From positions 297,548 to 361,547 of the forward strand of contig JAODTK010000444.1 in the NCBI GenBank assembly GCA_026419785.1: DNA of 64,000 nucleotides, in the 5' to 3' direction. The position numbers and the translations under genes are program-made. Within the stretch, counting starts at the first letter, position 1; the number at the start of each line of letters is the position of its first letter. The DNA comes from Sclerodactyla briareus. Its lineage: Eukaryota > Echinodermata > Holothuroidea > Dendrochirotida > Sclerodactylidae. Under the pieces are notes generated by a model. The model did not search any database. It saw only the letters and a list, made by a program, of their open reading frames with translations, and had not been told where the DNA came from. Below are positions 24,026 through 35,559 of the stretch, piece after piece.

Positions 24026-24394
24026 TTAAAAGTCCATTCATCCTTCGAGATATTCAAGAAATTAAGCATCAATGATATCGAAAATGAATGCCATTGGTGG
24101 ATATGTCATCCGTAAGTTCCTCAGTCAATATTACAGCACTCAAATCATTTGTATTTTGGAGAAAATGTGATCAGTCGGCGAATTTTCAAAAATGCCGGCT
24201 GGCCGTAACAAATGTATTCTTTTCGCCACAGTGACTTATTCATGAAATTAAGAATTTTGACCTAATACTAGTTTCAACATATTTTTTTTATTGTAGTTTT
24301 TACATCAGTCAATACGATAGATTTCTACAGTATGGGTAGCTTTGTTGGCTGGAAAGGAGGACATGAAATAAAGGAACTTTGAATGGAACTTTGA
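24026..24394 (+). mobile_element. MITE family B, copy 3 (SYNE intron)
   Basis: Starts at TTAAAAGTCCATTCATCC and ends near GAATGGAACTTTGAA. The two ends resemble each other as inverted repeats (AAAGT.CCATTCA). It is the clearest copy of the family, with GATCAGTCGGCGAATTTTC, CGTAACAAATGTATTC and CAGTATGGGTAGC in the middle. Confidence 0.65.
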
Positions 24395-24606
24395 AGAAGT
24401 TGTAACATTCTGTGATGAAAATCATCATATTTCTGCTGTGCCTCCTAATTTGGTTCAGTATTTTAGCCACTGTTGTTGATTACAAACATGTGGCACGGTT
24501 TATCATTGGACATACCAATCATATACCCCTCTATAAAAAGATATGTAAGTAAGATATTTGAGATAGATTTAGGCCTTGATAATTGTATAATTCATTCATT
24601 ATTTTG

Positions 24607-25450
24607 GTCATATCCAGGAGTGTGGTGTGAATGTAGCATGTGAGGTGTGCATTGAGTCATTCATGATACGGTTCATATCCAGGAATGTGGTGTGAATTTA
24701 GCATGTGAGGTTTGCATTCATCATATCCAGGAGTGTGAGGTTTGCATTCAGTCATATCCAGGAGTGTGGTGTGAATGTAGCATGTGAGGTGTGCATTGAG
24801 TCATTCATGATTACGTCATATCCAGGAGTGTGGTGTGAATGTAGCATGTGAGGTGTGCATTCAGTCACTCATGATTACGGTCATATCCAGGAGTGTGGTG
24901 TGATGTAGCATGTGAGGTGTGCATTGAGTCATTCATGATTACGGTCATATCCAGGATTGTGGTGTGAATGTAGCATGTTAGGTGTGCATTCAGTCATTCA
25001 TGATTACGTCATATCCAGGAGTGTGTGTGAATGTAGCATGTGAGGTGTGCATTCAGTCATTCATGATTCGGTCATATCCAGGAGTGTGGTGTGATGTAGC
25101 ATGTGAGGTGTGCATTCAGTCTTTCATGATTACGGTCATATCCAGAGTGTGGTGTGATGTAGCATGTGAGGTGTGCATTCAGTCATTCATGATTACGGTT
25201 CATATCCGGAGTGTGGTTTGAATGTAGCATGTGAGGTGTGCATTCAGTCATTCATGATTACGGTCATATCCAGGATTGTGGTGTGATGTAGCATGTGAGG
25301 TGTGCATTCAGTCATTCATGATTACGGTCATATCCAGAGTGTGGTGTGATGTAGCATGTGAGGTGTGCATTCAGTCACTCATGATTACGGTAATATCAAG
25401 GAGTGTGGTGTGACAATATCGCATGTGAAGTATGCATTCAGTCATTCACC
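24607..25450 (+). repeat. About 65-bp tandem array, roughly 13 copies
   Basis: The unit contains CATATCCAGGAGTGTGG, TGTAGCATGTGAGGTGTGCA and TTCAGTCATTCATGATTACG. Copies vary by one-base gaps and a few substitutions (TTCAGTC versus TTGAGTC). The first copies are more irregular. Some copies are accidentally open in one frame and give a cysteine-rich repeat peptide, but no start or splice context supports translation. Confidence 0.9.
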
Positions 25451-25657
25451 ATGTTCACACCTATGCATGCAATTCTGCCGAGCTGCAACATCAAGCAACT
25501 CACACACTACGCCCCACAGAGCTTTGAATGTTTGTGATCCCATGTAAGAGCAGCAGTGCTGTATGAATATATGTTGTCCCAAATATGCGAATGTGGTGAA
25601 TATATCTGATAACCAAAATAAATACTGTTGAGTTTCAGCTATGCTATTGGGGCAAAT

Positions 25658-25683
25658 CCCCCCCCCCCCCCCCTCCTCCCCCT
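25658..25683 (+). repeat. Poly-C tract
   Basis: A run of about 16 C followed by CTCCTCCCCC. Simple sequence in the SYNE intron. Confidence 0.8.
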
Positions 25684-26067
25684 TTTGGCAGTCATAATAT
25701 AAAAAATGGCCTAATAAAATTGAAAGTTAAAAATAGGATTGAAATCATTCACATATAGCATATTTATGCACTTTAATAAGCCGTCCTTCAGAAGCAAACA
25801 TCTTCCAAAGGTAGGGGGGCACCCCCTTTCTTGAACCCCTCCCTCAAGACAGCGATCAGTCATGCTTTGGTGCTCCCTTTGGAAATTCTAGGTACACCCC
25901 TGGCTTGGGTAATTCCTTGTTGGTACCAAGATGGCTCAAATACACATACTGTCATTGGCTCATATAACACGGAGGAAGGTGTATCAGTCTAAATCTGCTG
26001 TAGAAGGGAGTAATATTATTCTAAAACCACCTCTCAGTGTAGGCCACATTGTGTGAATTATGCTCGC

Positions 26068-26138
26068 AATTCCATTGTTCTTATGTTGAACAATTCCATT
26101 GTTCTTATGTTGAACAATTCCATTGTTCTTATGTTGAG
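26068..26138 (+). repeat. 24-bp tandem repeat, three copies
   Basis: AATTCCATTGTTCTTATG followed by TTGAAC, three times with perfect or near-perfect identity. Confidence 0.9.
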
Positions 26139-26139
26139 A

Positions 26140-27518
26140 AATTTGTACTGGTCACCACTTGCTGCTTCATCACTGTGCCATATTTGTGGATCTGAGACAA
26201 TATAATCTGATAGTATTCTACATTTCCTATACACATTACAGGAACATTTCATCACATTGTCATATCTTGTTGCATCTCATTGCTGCTGCAAGTGTTGTTA
26301 CTTACAGAGGATACAAGCCCCACCCAATATAAACAGAACAAGAACTCTGGGAGGTGTCAGAATACTGATTTTGCAACAATGTCAATATCACACCAATACT
26401 ATTACCTCAAACACCGATGCCTTCTATACTGCATTTGCACATTGCCAATAACATCTCATCGTTACGGGACTTTATTCTTACTTCCCAGCTAAAAGATTTG
26501 TTGTTGTTCAGAATGCATGCATGACTATTGTTAGAAGATCATCTGTCATGTTTGTCTACCTGTAACACAAGCCTACCAGTCATAGTATGATGCCTATTAC
26601 AAAATTACAACGTTCGTCCAGTATGGCTGTGAAACAATAACAGCACCTGGCAACTTTGGTATTTTTTAAGACATAGTTTCATATCAAGTTTACTTCTTCT
26701 CACTCTGATTGCATCATGAATTACACATGACCATGTGACTGCCACAATACATGCAAAAGTTTCAATCATATTTATGCTTTCAAAATGTCCTGTCAATAAC
26801 AAATTTTCCTTTTCCTTGAATTGCTGTGTCTAACATTTTCTAACCAGCTTTTACCAGCAAGTATCCATAGTATACTGTCACTTGCTGTGATAGCAGAGTG
26901 TGAAATGACAAAAACCACCCCTTCTACCCTTCATATTATATTTATTATAATACTGGGTGGAGCAGAAAGCTGTAGACCTCTCCAGGACAGAAAGGACTAA
27001 TTCCTTGAAAATGTCCCGGAGCCATGCAATACGACCACTAGCCCCTGTTCGAGGCGGAATTTCCCAGACCAGATTGCTTGAGATACATCCTGTACCTGCA
27101 AGGGAGTGCATTGAACCTCATTTTCCTTCTGCGGTGGAACATGTACACATATATGCCACAGAGGAGTTTGTGGACCTGAACCAATCAACGGGTACATAAC
27201 AGTGTATCAGAATAGTTACAAGCTCAAAATGAATAGCAACGTTTTTATCGGAGCAAGCAACAACAGAAATATGTGCAAGTTACACTCTCATTTCCCTCTC
27301 ATTATTGAGCAGGTCGTATTTTAGTGCGTATCTATGCATACAATTGATGCATGTTATCCCTCCCACCTCTTCCAGCCACCACTGACCCATAGATGATTGA
27401 CTACAAGTTAAATGCACACCTTGCGAGTTTGGTTTATGGTGTTGTTTGAAGAGGATGTGTATCTTCCATTTTCTATTCACACTTTTGCTGATGACCATTC
27501 TCTAATGTTTCTCTGCAG
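26140..27518 (+). other. SYNE intron, no supported exon
   Basis: Open frames on both strands around 26878-27199 are the longest. The plus-strand one starts MEQKAVDLSRTERTN but has no recognised domain and no clear splice borders. Left uncalled. Confidence 0.4.
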
Positions 27519-27667
27519 CCAATGCAGGAGCGTGTACACCAGGGGTACACCCCACTGAGTACCCTCGAGTCTCCAGTATCGATGCAGACAGCACCACTAC
27601 AGTACACAACACGACCATTGGTAGAGTCCAGCACTGAGCTGGACAGTGAGCAAGCTGCCATTGCTGC
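27519..27667 (+). CDS. SYNE: Nesprin-like (SYNE) juxtamembrane exon
   Basis: 149 nt. The acceptor TGTTTCTCTGCAG ends at 27518 and the donor GTAAGT starts at 27668. It begins in phase 0 and ends in phase 2, reading PMQERVHQGYTPLSTLESPV, then SMQTAPLQYTTRPLVESS and TELDSEQAAIAA. Low-complexity polar sequence like this is usual between the last spectrin repeat and the KASH transmembrane helix. The leftover two bases (GC) plus the first base of the exon at 29303 make an alanine codon, and the frame then runs straight into the transmembrane helix without correction. That independent phase match is the main support. Confidence 0.75.
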
Positions 27668-27897
27668 GTAAGTAACATCCAGTGCCTGGGCGGATGATTA
27701 GTGTTGGTGATCCTGTTATTGTTATACCTATGTGTTCAAGAAGCCACCTAAGGTGCCTATATCCCTGACTGTGGATTAATGCCTGCATGACTGGCAGTGA
27801 TTATCCAGGTAGCAAGAAACTTGCATTCTGATCTTTCTCTGAAACGTCTCATCCAACAGTTGTGCCAATTATTCCAGTCTATAAGAGAGAGTCTTAA

Positions 27898-28314
27898 GGG
27901 CCGGTCACACTAAACGATATCGTGTCGTGCAACGATCCGATATTATTGGTTCAGGCCGATACCGGGCCTATTAATATGACGGCAGGAACACCCTGCCACA
28001 TGGATGGAGGACTTGATTCGCTATTTGCCAAACCATTCCAATGTGGAAAAGCCCTTCCCGGTGTTTTGATAATCACATATTTCCTATTATCGTTGAGCTC
28101 AACGATTTATCGTACGACCCTTACCATTTTTCGATATGACGTCATTTAGGAATGAGGTTTTTTTCGAACACATTCGATCTTGAGAAGGTATTGTGATAAT
28201 GTACTAGTATTCATGACAATTGTTACCACACAGACCCTCTCCTTCCTGGCTCAGCCTGAAATCTTAAAAGATTGTGTAGCAGAACGATAGAAAATCGTTA
28301 TAGTGTGCGGCCCC
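27898..28314. mobile_element. MITE with TTAA target site, 417 bp
   Basis: Flanked by TTAA at 27894-27897 and 28315-28318. Ends are inverted repeats: GGGCCGGTCACACTAAACGA on the left and the reverse complement of TCGTTATAGTGTGCGGCCCC on the right. Length and TTAA duplication fit a piggyBac-type non-autonomous element. Its sequence is unrelated to family A. It lies in the last SYNE intron. Confidence 0.85.
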
Positions 28315-28646
28315 TTAAGGTGGTACAACTTATCACGGCAATGGATCAATGCCAATAATCCCATTAACAATACACAAAAAAACCTGTAGCATAGCCACCT
28401 CCTACAGATGGGACAGCTTTATGACAAAAACGTGCCAAATGGAGAATTGAACCTGGATTCTTACTTACACACGACACTGTGGTTACAGTAGTAATGGGGG
28501 AGGGAGAGGGAACAGGAAAATAATTAATGTTGCTTCTAGTCAGTGCAGTTGTGTATTTTTCCCCTTCTAGAAGCAATGACCAGGATAACTGTTTTATTGC
28601 TACTTGCTATCGGGGGAAATCATGCTGTTATTATTATTGCCCTTAA

Positions 28647-29228
28647 AGGACCAACTGCAGGCTTGGATACAGCGGAGGATATATTGTGGAGCTGGAAAAC
28701 TCTATCTATAGGTCTAAACCCCATTTCAATACGAGGTCCCTATGTGGAGTTATGGCCTCAAAGTTGGGTTTTGGGGGGGTCATTGGCAGGAATTGGGGAG
28801 AATCCCAATTGCACTAATAAAACAACGCTGACGTCACACGGACACAGGTGGAATTACGTTATGTTGTTCATTGTTTCATTGTTGCATAAGTCAACATTCA
28901 GCAAAAAATTTCGTTGTCTTTCTCTCCTAAAGTAACAGAAACACCTACCAGCCCCCCACTAAAGCAATCCTCCCTTGGACGAAATGCTTTTCGAAGTGAA
29001 ATTAATGTTTGAATTTTTAATATAACAGATTGTTTGCAGAGGTGTGCAAGTAATTACATCTTTATTATTGCATGATGGATGCCTTTCGATCTTGCACAAT
29101 AGACATGCTCACCATACACAAACTTCAAAGGACTATAACTCTATAACAAGAAGTCCTTATGACTTCCGGGTTGACTGACACATCAGTTTTATCCAGCTAT
29201 TTATATTAGCAATCATCTGCATTGTCCT
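28647..29228 (+). mobile_element. MITE family A, copy 3 (last SYNE intron)
   Basis: 582 bp between TTAA at 28643-28646 and 29229-29232. It starts AGGACCAACTGCAGGC and ends TCTGCATTGTCCT. It contains GACGTCACACGGACACA and TTTCTCTCCTAAAGTAACA, as in the other copies. It ends only ~75 bp before the KASH exon, next to that exon's polypyrimidine tract. Confidence 0.8.
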
Positions 29229-29302
29229 TTAATACTGAGCAGCTTCTTTCCCCCTACCTTTCAATTTCTCTCTCCTACCCGCCTGCTTGCATCTTCTCCA
29301 AG

Positions 29303-29491
29303 ATTACCGTGGTTTCCTCGGCTCGTGCCTGCTCTCAGGCTGGCATTGCAGTTACTGATGCTCCTCCTACTGGGCGTCGGCCTGTCTGATACCACTGGCA
29401 GGTGACGAGTGCTGCTGTGAGTGTTCTCGAACACCATCGCCGGATCACTTACACCCTGCTGCGATACCCCCGATGCCCTCCACCAACCTGA
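29303..29491 (+). CDS. SYNE: Nesprin KASH-domain exon (transmembrane helix and luminal tail)
   Basis: The acceptor is a long pyrimidine tract ending CTTCTCCAAG at 29302. One base completes the codon from 27667; the frame then reads LPWFPRLVPALR followed by the hydrophobic helix LALQLLMLLLLGVGL, the membrane anchor of a KASH protein. The luminal tail is found piecewise in three frames: DECCC (29404), VFSNTIAGSLTP (29421) and LLRYPRCPPPT followed by TGA at 29489-29491. Known KASH tails have this order: a cysteine that can bond SUN proteins, a SN..A.S motif, LRY, and the terminal PPPT that inserts into SUN. The PPPT-stop ending is diagnostic. Three one- or two-base indels in ~90 bp are needed; given similar indels elsewhere I read them as assembly errors, though a damaged allele is possible. 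Confidence 0.85.
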
Positions 29492-29625
29492 AGCAATCTA
29501 CATCACGAACAGCAGGACCCCTGATGGGCCCCTCCACCAACCTAAGCAATCTACTCACTAACAGCAGGACCCCTGATGCCCTCCACCACCTGAAGCAATC
29601 TACAACTCACGAACAGCAGGACCGC
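29472..29625 (+). repeat. 51-bp triplication over the KASH C-terminus and stop codon
   Basis: Units start GATGCCCTCCACCAACCTGA at 29472, GATGGGCCCCTCCACCAACC at 29523 and GATGCCCTCCACCACCTGA at 29575. Each continues with AGCAATCTAC and AACAGCAGGACC. The first unit holds the real PPPT codons and stop. The second reads CCCTCCACCAACCTAA, again P-S-T-N or P-P-T-stop depending on the frame. Confidence 0.9.
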
Positions 29626-31400
29626 TCTCCTATAGGAATTTGTAGAGAGGATGTCACTGCACTGAGGAAACACATTACTGAAGAGGAAGCAGATATCAGC
29701 AGAGAGAGAGGGAGAGGGGATAGCATGGATATCTGCGGAAACTGAGTTGACCGCTGACCTGAGAAGACATATGAAACCGGTGATCCAGGCTGTCATAAGG
29801 CCTGGCCAAGAAAGCCCAAGAAAGCAACAATCAAAGAGATATGACAGCCCATCATGAATGCTAGAAATTATAAACAAAAAGGCAGTTTCTAGGTTTTCTG
29901 TTGAAAAGGGGAATTAGGATTTGAACTGAAAATGCTGCACCTGAAACTAGACCGTGGTCTCTGTTGGGTTCAATGTCTTCAAAAGGCATAACTGACCATT
30001 AATATCATGATATCTTTGAGATTCAAACCACTTTTTTACCTGGTCCTAAGCCCTGTCAGCCTACCCCCAAAGGGACCCAACCTATCATACAGACCTCCCA
30101 GAGCGGACTTTAGGCACTGCGATAAAAAGTGCCTTTATTAATTATTCCTTAGAAGTTTTAGTAGTGCAAGAAATCCACAATCAACACTTAACCCATTTAT
30201 AAATCCCCTAGCATCAGAGTATTCATGGTTTGATATTCCTTAGAAAACTTAGGACGACGCATCCTTCATAACGACATCATCAACGTTATATAAAATCATT
30301 GAGGTCAGTCCTGCTTGAGAGACTGTTACAACCAAGACGGTTGTTACATTTTTATTTTACTAGCTGAATATGTATTCTATTTTAAGGGAGATTGTACTAT
30401 GTAAATATTCAAGTGGCTAAATGTGTACCTATTCTACTTGTTTTCTGTTTCCTTGTGTGCTGGATTTTTTTTACACATTCAGAGGGGTTTTTTTACGTTA
30501 TTTTTGTCATTTTGAGTTGTAAGAGTTATTCACCAAGGGCTTTTAAAAACTCCCAGTTGGAGAAGTAATGTTTCATTTGATATCGTTCATATTACTGAAA
30601 TATGTGAATCTATATTTAACTGAACCATGTAAGGATAGAAGATGGATTATCATTAATTTGTTTCCAAATAGTTTAGAATTTTAACGTAGTTGAGATTTAT
30701 AACCTCGGCTTATTTTACCATCACCTTTAGCAGTTTGTAATCCTGCTTGGCATGACAAAATTCACTGATTGCTTTGCACTTGTAGCTATTATGTTTCCTA
30801 CATGGTCATAGTTTTTGTCCTATTGGAGTATTGTTAACTTTCCCTCGTTTAATGTCACTAATTCACAGTAAATTGGTGATGATGACTTCACAAAGCAATG
30901 CAAACCATCACACACATGCTTTGTACTGGGTCATTTAGGCAGTACTTTCATACAATTGGCTACTTCCTAACAAATATTTGTTATCATGTTTGTTCTAGCT
31001 TATGTCTTCTTGTAATGCAAATTAAGTGAAATAAGGCTAATTCTGCCTCTTGTATTCTCGGTTTGAAAGATGAGCCCTTATTTTATATCTAGTCCAAAGA
31101 ATTGCATATGTAAAGCAAAGTATTGTTGAAGAGGGATTTTTCTATCAATTTTCATTTTCATAAGATGATTCATTACCTTCCAAACTAGGTTAGCAATGTG
31201 AAGCTAGGGCTTTTCTGTCCGTTAGGTTGTCAACTTGCTTGCTACAAATCATTGTTGACAGATCTTTTTATATGTTTTCACCAGAGAACTGGTAGAGAAA
31301 AACCATGGTTATAGCCTACAAGTTGGGGAATTGACATAATTTTGTAAATACTGATTAGAACCAAAGTTTTGACTCGAAATAAAGTGGTATTCAGTAAATT
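29492..31400 (+). other. SYNE 3' untranslated region
   Basis: From the TGA at 29489 there is no further exon or family repeat after the 51-bp triplication. The DNA from about 30330 is AT-rich with long T runs, as in 3' UTRs. It ends at the poly(A) signal near 31378. Length about 1.9 kb by this model. Confidence 0.5.
31378..31383 (+). terminator. Candidate poly(A) signal of SYNE
   Basis: AATAAA, followed within 30 bp by GTGGTATTCAGTAAATTC and then a T-rich block (TGTATTTTTTTCAG) that could be the downstream element. It is placed at the end of the AT-rich, repeat-free stretch. Confidence 0.5.
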
Positions 31401-31888
31401 CAATGTATTTTTTTCAGTTTCAGTACTTTATACTAACAGAAAACAATGTAAAGCAATCACTATGTCAGTACACCTCCTGTCCTCACTGTGAACATGCCCA
31501 AACCAAGCCAAAGCTCTGTTTGAGGTGGTGGACTCAGATAAAAAATCACAAACTATCACACTGAAAATATCGGGGGTTTTCTACCCCGCCTCTCCCGATC
31601 GTCACCGCATGTGTATGTACATGGACTGATGAGATTGCATTGTCTGATCATGAATAAATAAGCCAAGCAGTTCAACTGACATCACTCTATGCCCAGATAC
31701 CATCTGGTACATTCACCAGCTCGACATAAAGGTCCAATTATCCATGAACAGCTAGCTCAATCAACAACTATCTACCAGTTTATCTGTGGTTCCGACTATC
31801 ACCAAACCCAACAGGCCTGCAGTTGTGAAGCTCGACATTGTTTTCTCTACTCCTATGCAACACACCTGACCTGGGAATGATCTCACGC

Positions 31889-32690
31889 TCAAAGCACTTC
31901 ACAGATATTATCACTGATCAACCTGACTAATCCACACCTGTGCTGTATAGTACGGCATTTCTTGCCATGTTCACTCCGGACACACCACATAACAGTATGT
32001 GTAGCTGGTCTTTGGTTTAACCAGACCTGGGTATGAAGGATATGACGCAAAGCGCCTTACAGATATTACCTCTGATCAACAGTGACTAATCCACACCTGT
32101 GCTGTATAGTACGGCATTTCTTGCCATGTTCACTCCGGACACACCACAAAACAGTATGTGTAGCTGTTCTTTGGTTTGACCGGACCGGGAATGATACCAT
32201 GCTCAAAGCACTTCACAGATATTACCTCTGATCAACAGTGACTAATCCACACCTGTGCTGTATCGTACGGCATTTCTTGCCATGTTCACTCCGGACACAC
32301 CACAAAACAGTATGTGTAGCTGTTCTTTGGTTTGACCGGACCGGGAATGATACCATGCTCAAAGCACTTCACAGATATTACCTCAGATCAACAGTGACTA
32401 ATCCACACCTGTGCTGCATAGTACGGCATCTCTTGCCATGTTCAGTCCGGACAAACCACATAACAGTATGTGTAACTGTTCTTTGGTTTAACCGAAATGG
32501 GTATGATATGTTCACTCCGGACACACCACATAACAGCAGTAACTGTTTTTTGGTTTGACCTGACCTGGGAATGATCTCACGCTCAAAGCACTTCACAGAT
32601 ATTACCTCAGATCAACAGTGACTAATCCACACCTGTGCTGTATAGTACAGGATCTCCTGCCATGTTCATTCTGGACACACCACTCGTGTT
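31889..32690 (+). repeat. About 155-bp tandem array, five irregular copies
   Basis: Unit with AAAGCACTTCACAGATATTA, GACTAATCCACACCTGTGCT and GTTCACTCCGGACACACCAC. Copies begin near 31889, 32047, 32201, 32357 and 32581. The fourth carries an internal partial repeat of the CACTCCGGACACACCACATA segment. Open frames on both strands come from the repeat. Confidence 0.85.
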
Positions 32691-33054
32691 TTTTCCACAA
32701 GTCACTTCAAGACAGTCTCCCGATTTACATGTAGGACATGAGGAGACATAAGTTAATTCACAGCATTGCGGAAAAAACCCTCAGGCTACTACCGCAACCG
32801 GATTCCTAGCTGATATCAATTGTTCTGCGCTCCAAAGCTCTACTGAAGCAACTGAGATTTTGCTGTTGGTCCAATTCCTAATAAGGACAGGAGAAGCTAT
32901 CAACCCTCACTTTTTCTTCTTGATGCCTCAGCAGCAGAAACTGATGTTTTACAGTTTAGATGCAATTTATTTATTTGGCTGTAATGGCGATATGCAAGCT
33001 TGAATGAAATTTATGAAACAGGGAGCCTATCGGTGGAGGTGTCTGAATATGTCA
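32691..33054. other. No feature recognised
   Basis: Intergenic between the 3' ends of SYNE and NUDT14. Confidence 0.4.
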
Positions 33055-33260
33055 CTTCCAAACATATACCGGGTGTTTGGCGGAGCATCAGCCTCCCCCT
33101 TGGGAAAGTGGGGTTCAAAGCCCAGTCAAATCATACCAAATACTTCGAAAAGTTTGACTTGCGCCTATCGGGTAGAAATATTCGGTGGGACCTCAACCGC
33201 ACGTACCTGGCTCGCCCCATGTTGCACAGCGGACATGGGAGAATGCAATTTCCAAAGAAC
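33055..33260 (+). mobile_element. tRNA-derived SINE fragment
   Basis: Diverged relative of the SINE at 13765. A degenerate B box GGGGTTCAAAGCCCAGTC at about 33111 is followed by TCATACCAAATACTTCGAA, matching TCATACCGAAGACTTTGAA in the other copy. The right end is unclear. Confidence 0.5.
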
Positions 33261-33679
33261 AGGGTTCTCATGCAGCTTTGCCGGGCCATGAATTGGTTTG
33301 ATCCTCTGCTCAGCAAGTAAATCATAAGAAATTCAAATGGGAGACAATTTATGAGAAAAATATTGAGATATTGATAATTTATATCTCTCCAATCAGAATA
33401 AGATAAATATTGATAATTATTTAGTTTTAAACTTTTTGTTCGTGTCTGGTACTATGCAAACACCAACTAGTGGTTATCACTGGCATGGGGGACAGCACAC
33501 AACAGGCACAAGCTTATAGAAGAGTCAGAGTTGAAGATGATGATGAAGGATTTACACCATCACCAGAAAACAACCCCAGGACCACTTGATTCCTGCATAG
33601 TGAGACTAGATGCATTCCAATCTGGAATTGCTCTGGGCCAATATGACCACCTGAAGACGTCGGTATTAACAATAACATG

Positions 33680-34160
33680 TCTATAGGTAATTAGATCCAT
33701 TCACTGATGATGAAAGTGTGCGATAGTTCTGTGTGTTCTGTAACTCCACGAAATCAGGAACCGGTGTGAAGCCAAATGTCGTTAATAGAATTATGAAACA
33801 GCTTGAGTCATGCATTGCGCCTTCTCTCCTGCAAAGTAGGCCAAGCAAGAGTTGCAGGAGCCTGTGGACACTGGTGATGGCGGTGATACTTGACACAAAC
33901 TATGGCAGCTTTGCGCTGAACCATTTCCAGCTTCCTAATGTTACAAAACTGAGGAGCTAATTCCAAACAGGGACGAACCAGAGACTTATAAGCAATGTCC
34001 TTTCGTTTTACTATCACAGTCATACAAATGTCCACGGATCAGATTGAGGATCTTGTAGCTTTACCAACTATATTGTTTATATGAGTTGACCATGAGAGCT
34101 TTAAAGTGATGGTTACTCCAAGATAGGGATTTTCTTTCACCGGTTCAAGGCGGGTAAGTT
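33680..34160 (-). mobile_element. LINE reverse-transcriptase C-terminal fragment
   Basis: The minus strand reads, from high to low coordinate, YLGVTI (near 34120), SWSTHINNIVGKATR (near 34080), KDIAYKSLVRPCLELAPQF (near 33990), KLEMVQRKAA, TLAWPTLQERR and FTPVPDFVELQNT (near 33740). These are the usual C-terminal motifs of a non-LTR reverse transcriptase. It is a different LINE from the 8-11 kb one and 5'-truncated, as is common. Confidence 0.8.
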
Positions 34161-34169
34161 ACACACATC

Positions 34170-35020
34170 TAATGAGTACCTAACAATGGAATTAAGGTTA
34201 GCAGATTCACCCATCTGTTGTTGCTCACAGCGGACACATCAATTTACCTGATTGGGGTCCCTCCTCCACTGAACAGTATTTGGTTGAACTTGAGGCTGAA
34301 AGATGTTTGGTTCCCCTTCTGCAACAGCTGACCACATTACACCACTGGCTTTTGTTGAGTCCACCTACCCAGAACTAAATGTGAGGCAGAGCTTGATGCA
34401 CAACAGGTGCAAGATTGCCTGCCGTCATTTTCCAGGACTTAGGGAGTATTTGCTTCATTCCTAATGATCCACCTGGGGGGGGGGGGAATCGATTATTTTA
34501 CATGGGTATTAAGGCTGACCATCGACCTCTTGAAGTACCTAAACACTTACTCGTCCGGGCAAAAAACGACCATAAATAAGTATACCTGCAATATTTTGTT
34601 ACCCATTTTTTTCAATGGAAATTTTCCAAAAACAATAATTGGTTTTCTATCAAAAGTAAAATACAACCCTTATTCTTATTTCGGTGGGTCTTTACCCTTT
34701 ACACAACCCTTCCCATGTTACGCACGTATTGTACCTATATTTTTAATTGTACCCATTTACAGTGGATCCTTGCACACGTGATACTCTCGTGTAAATGGCG
34801 AGTGCCCCCCCCACCCCCCCCTCCGGGCTATGATCAGGGTAATGTGCTATGTGAGCACTCAGATTGTTCCAGGATACAACTTGTGGCCTACATGACAATG
34901 CTCTATTGATATTATTGTCATGTTCTCTGAGCCTTCCTCCCCCACCCGCCATACAGCTCACAAGATAGACTCCCTGAGATCAGAGAAATTGGTTGAAGTT
35001 CATGCCAAATGCTCTCTCTA
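34170..35020 (-). other. Intergenic / NUDT14 3' flank
   Basis: G and C runs at about 34478 and 34806. I could not place a poly(A) signal for NUDT14 with confidence. Confidence 0.4.
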
Positions 35021-35255
35021 CTACCTAAAAGTGAAGCCTTTTTCCCTGAAGTACCATAAAAAGGCAGCGATAAGTCCGGCGGGTTTATTCATTGATCCGT
35101 CAAACAAGAAGTTGTTAGCTTCCTTCAGGGGTAGTTCAATCACTTCTATACTCTCTCCTTCCTGAGGGTTACCCCCGCCTGATGTAGAGTTCATAGCATC
35201 TGTCACCTCTGCATAGAACATTGTCCTGCTGGCTACCAGAAGTACCAACACTATC
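35021..35255 (-). CDS. NUDT14: NUDT14 last coding exon (minus strand)
   Basis: C-terminal exon of a UDP-sugar pyrophosphatase. The minus-strand acceptor TTTCTCTGTCAG lies just above 35255 and the stop TAG is at 35021-35023. The product has TMFYAEVTDAMNSTSGGG, EGESIEVIELPLKEANNFL and IAAFLWYFREKGF, matching in order the region of human NUDT14 with TMFY.EVTDA and the EGE.IEV..LPL segment (from memory). The frame from the preceding exon is open and reads IVLVLLVAS before RTMFY. The next frame over the same bases reads DSVGTSGSQQ, closer to the family's GVGLTGSRQ. Two compensating indels, one at the junction and one in AGCAGGACA, would explain this. Confidence 0.85.
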
Positions 35256-35559
35256 CTGACAGAGAAATGAGAGAAATATGAAGAGTAACCACTCTATCCC
35301 CTAGGACCTGGTGGGACCACTAAAACTCCAGACAAAATCCCCCCATACTTTCAAACTGTCAGCACTCTCGGGAGAAGCAACCAATCCATCTCGTACATTA
35401 CTATGTTATTGTTGACACGTAATGGGAACATCTGTGGAGTTTTGTGCTGATAGGGTGAATTCTAATCAGTGGAGTTTTGAAAGAATTTCCTGGACATGTG
35501 CAATGTCCAACTGTCTCCCCAAAACTTACTGGTTTGGGTATTATTAACTAGCAACCATA

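Noticed and set aside
24982..25221. Cysteine-rich repeat protein (CEVCIQSFMI units)
   Set aside because: Reading frame of the ~65-bp tandem array; broken by one-base gaps between copies.
24607..25450. CRISPR-like array
   Set aside because: Repeats are contiguous with no unique spacers; a eukaryotic minisatellite.
26957..27199. 80-codon frame as another SYNE exon
   Set aside because: No convincing acceptor or donor in a phase that fits neighbours, and neighbours already join in frame without it.
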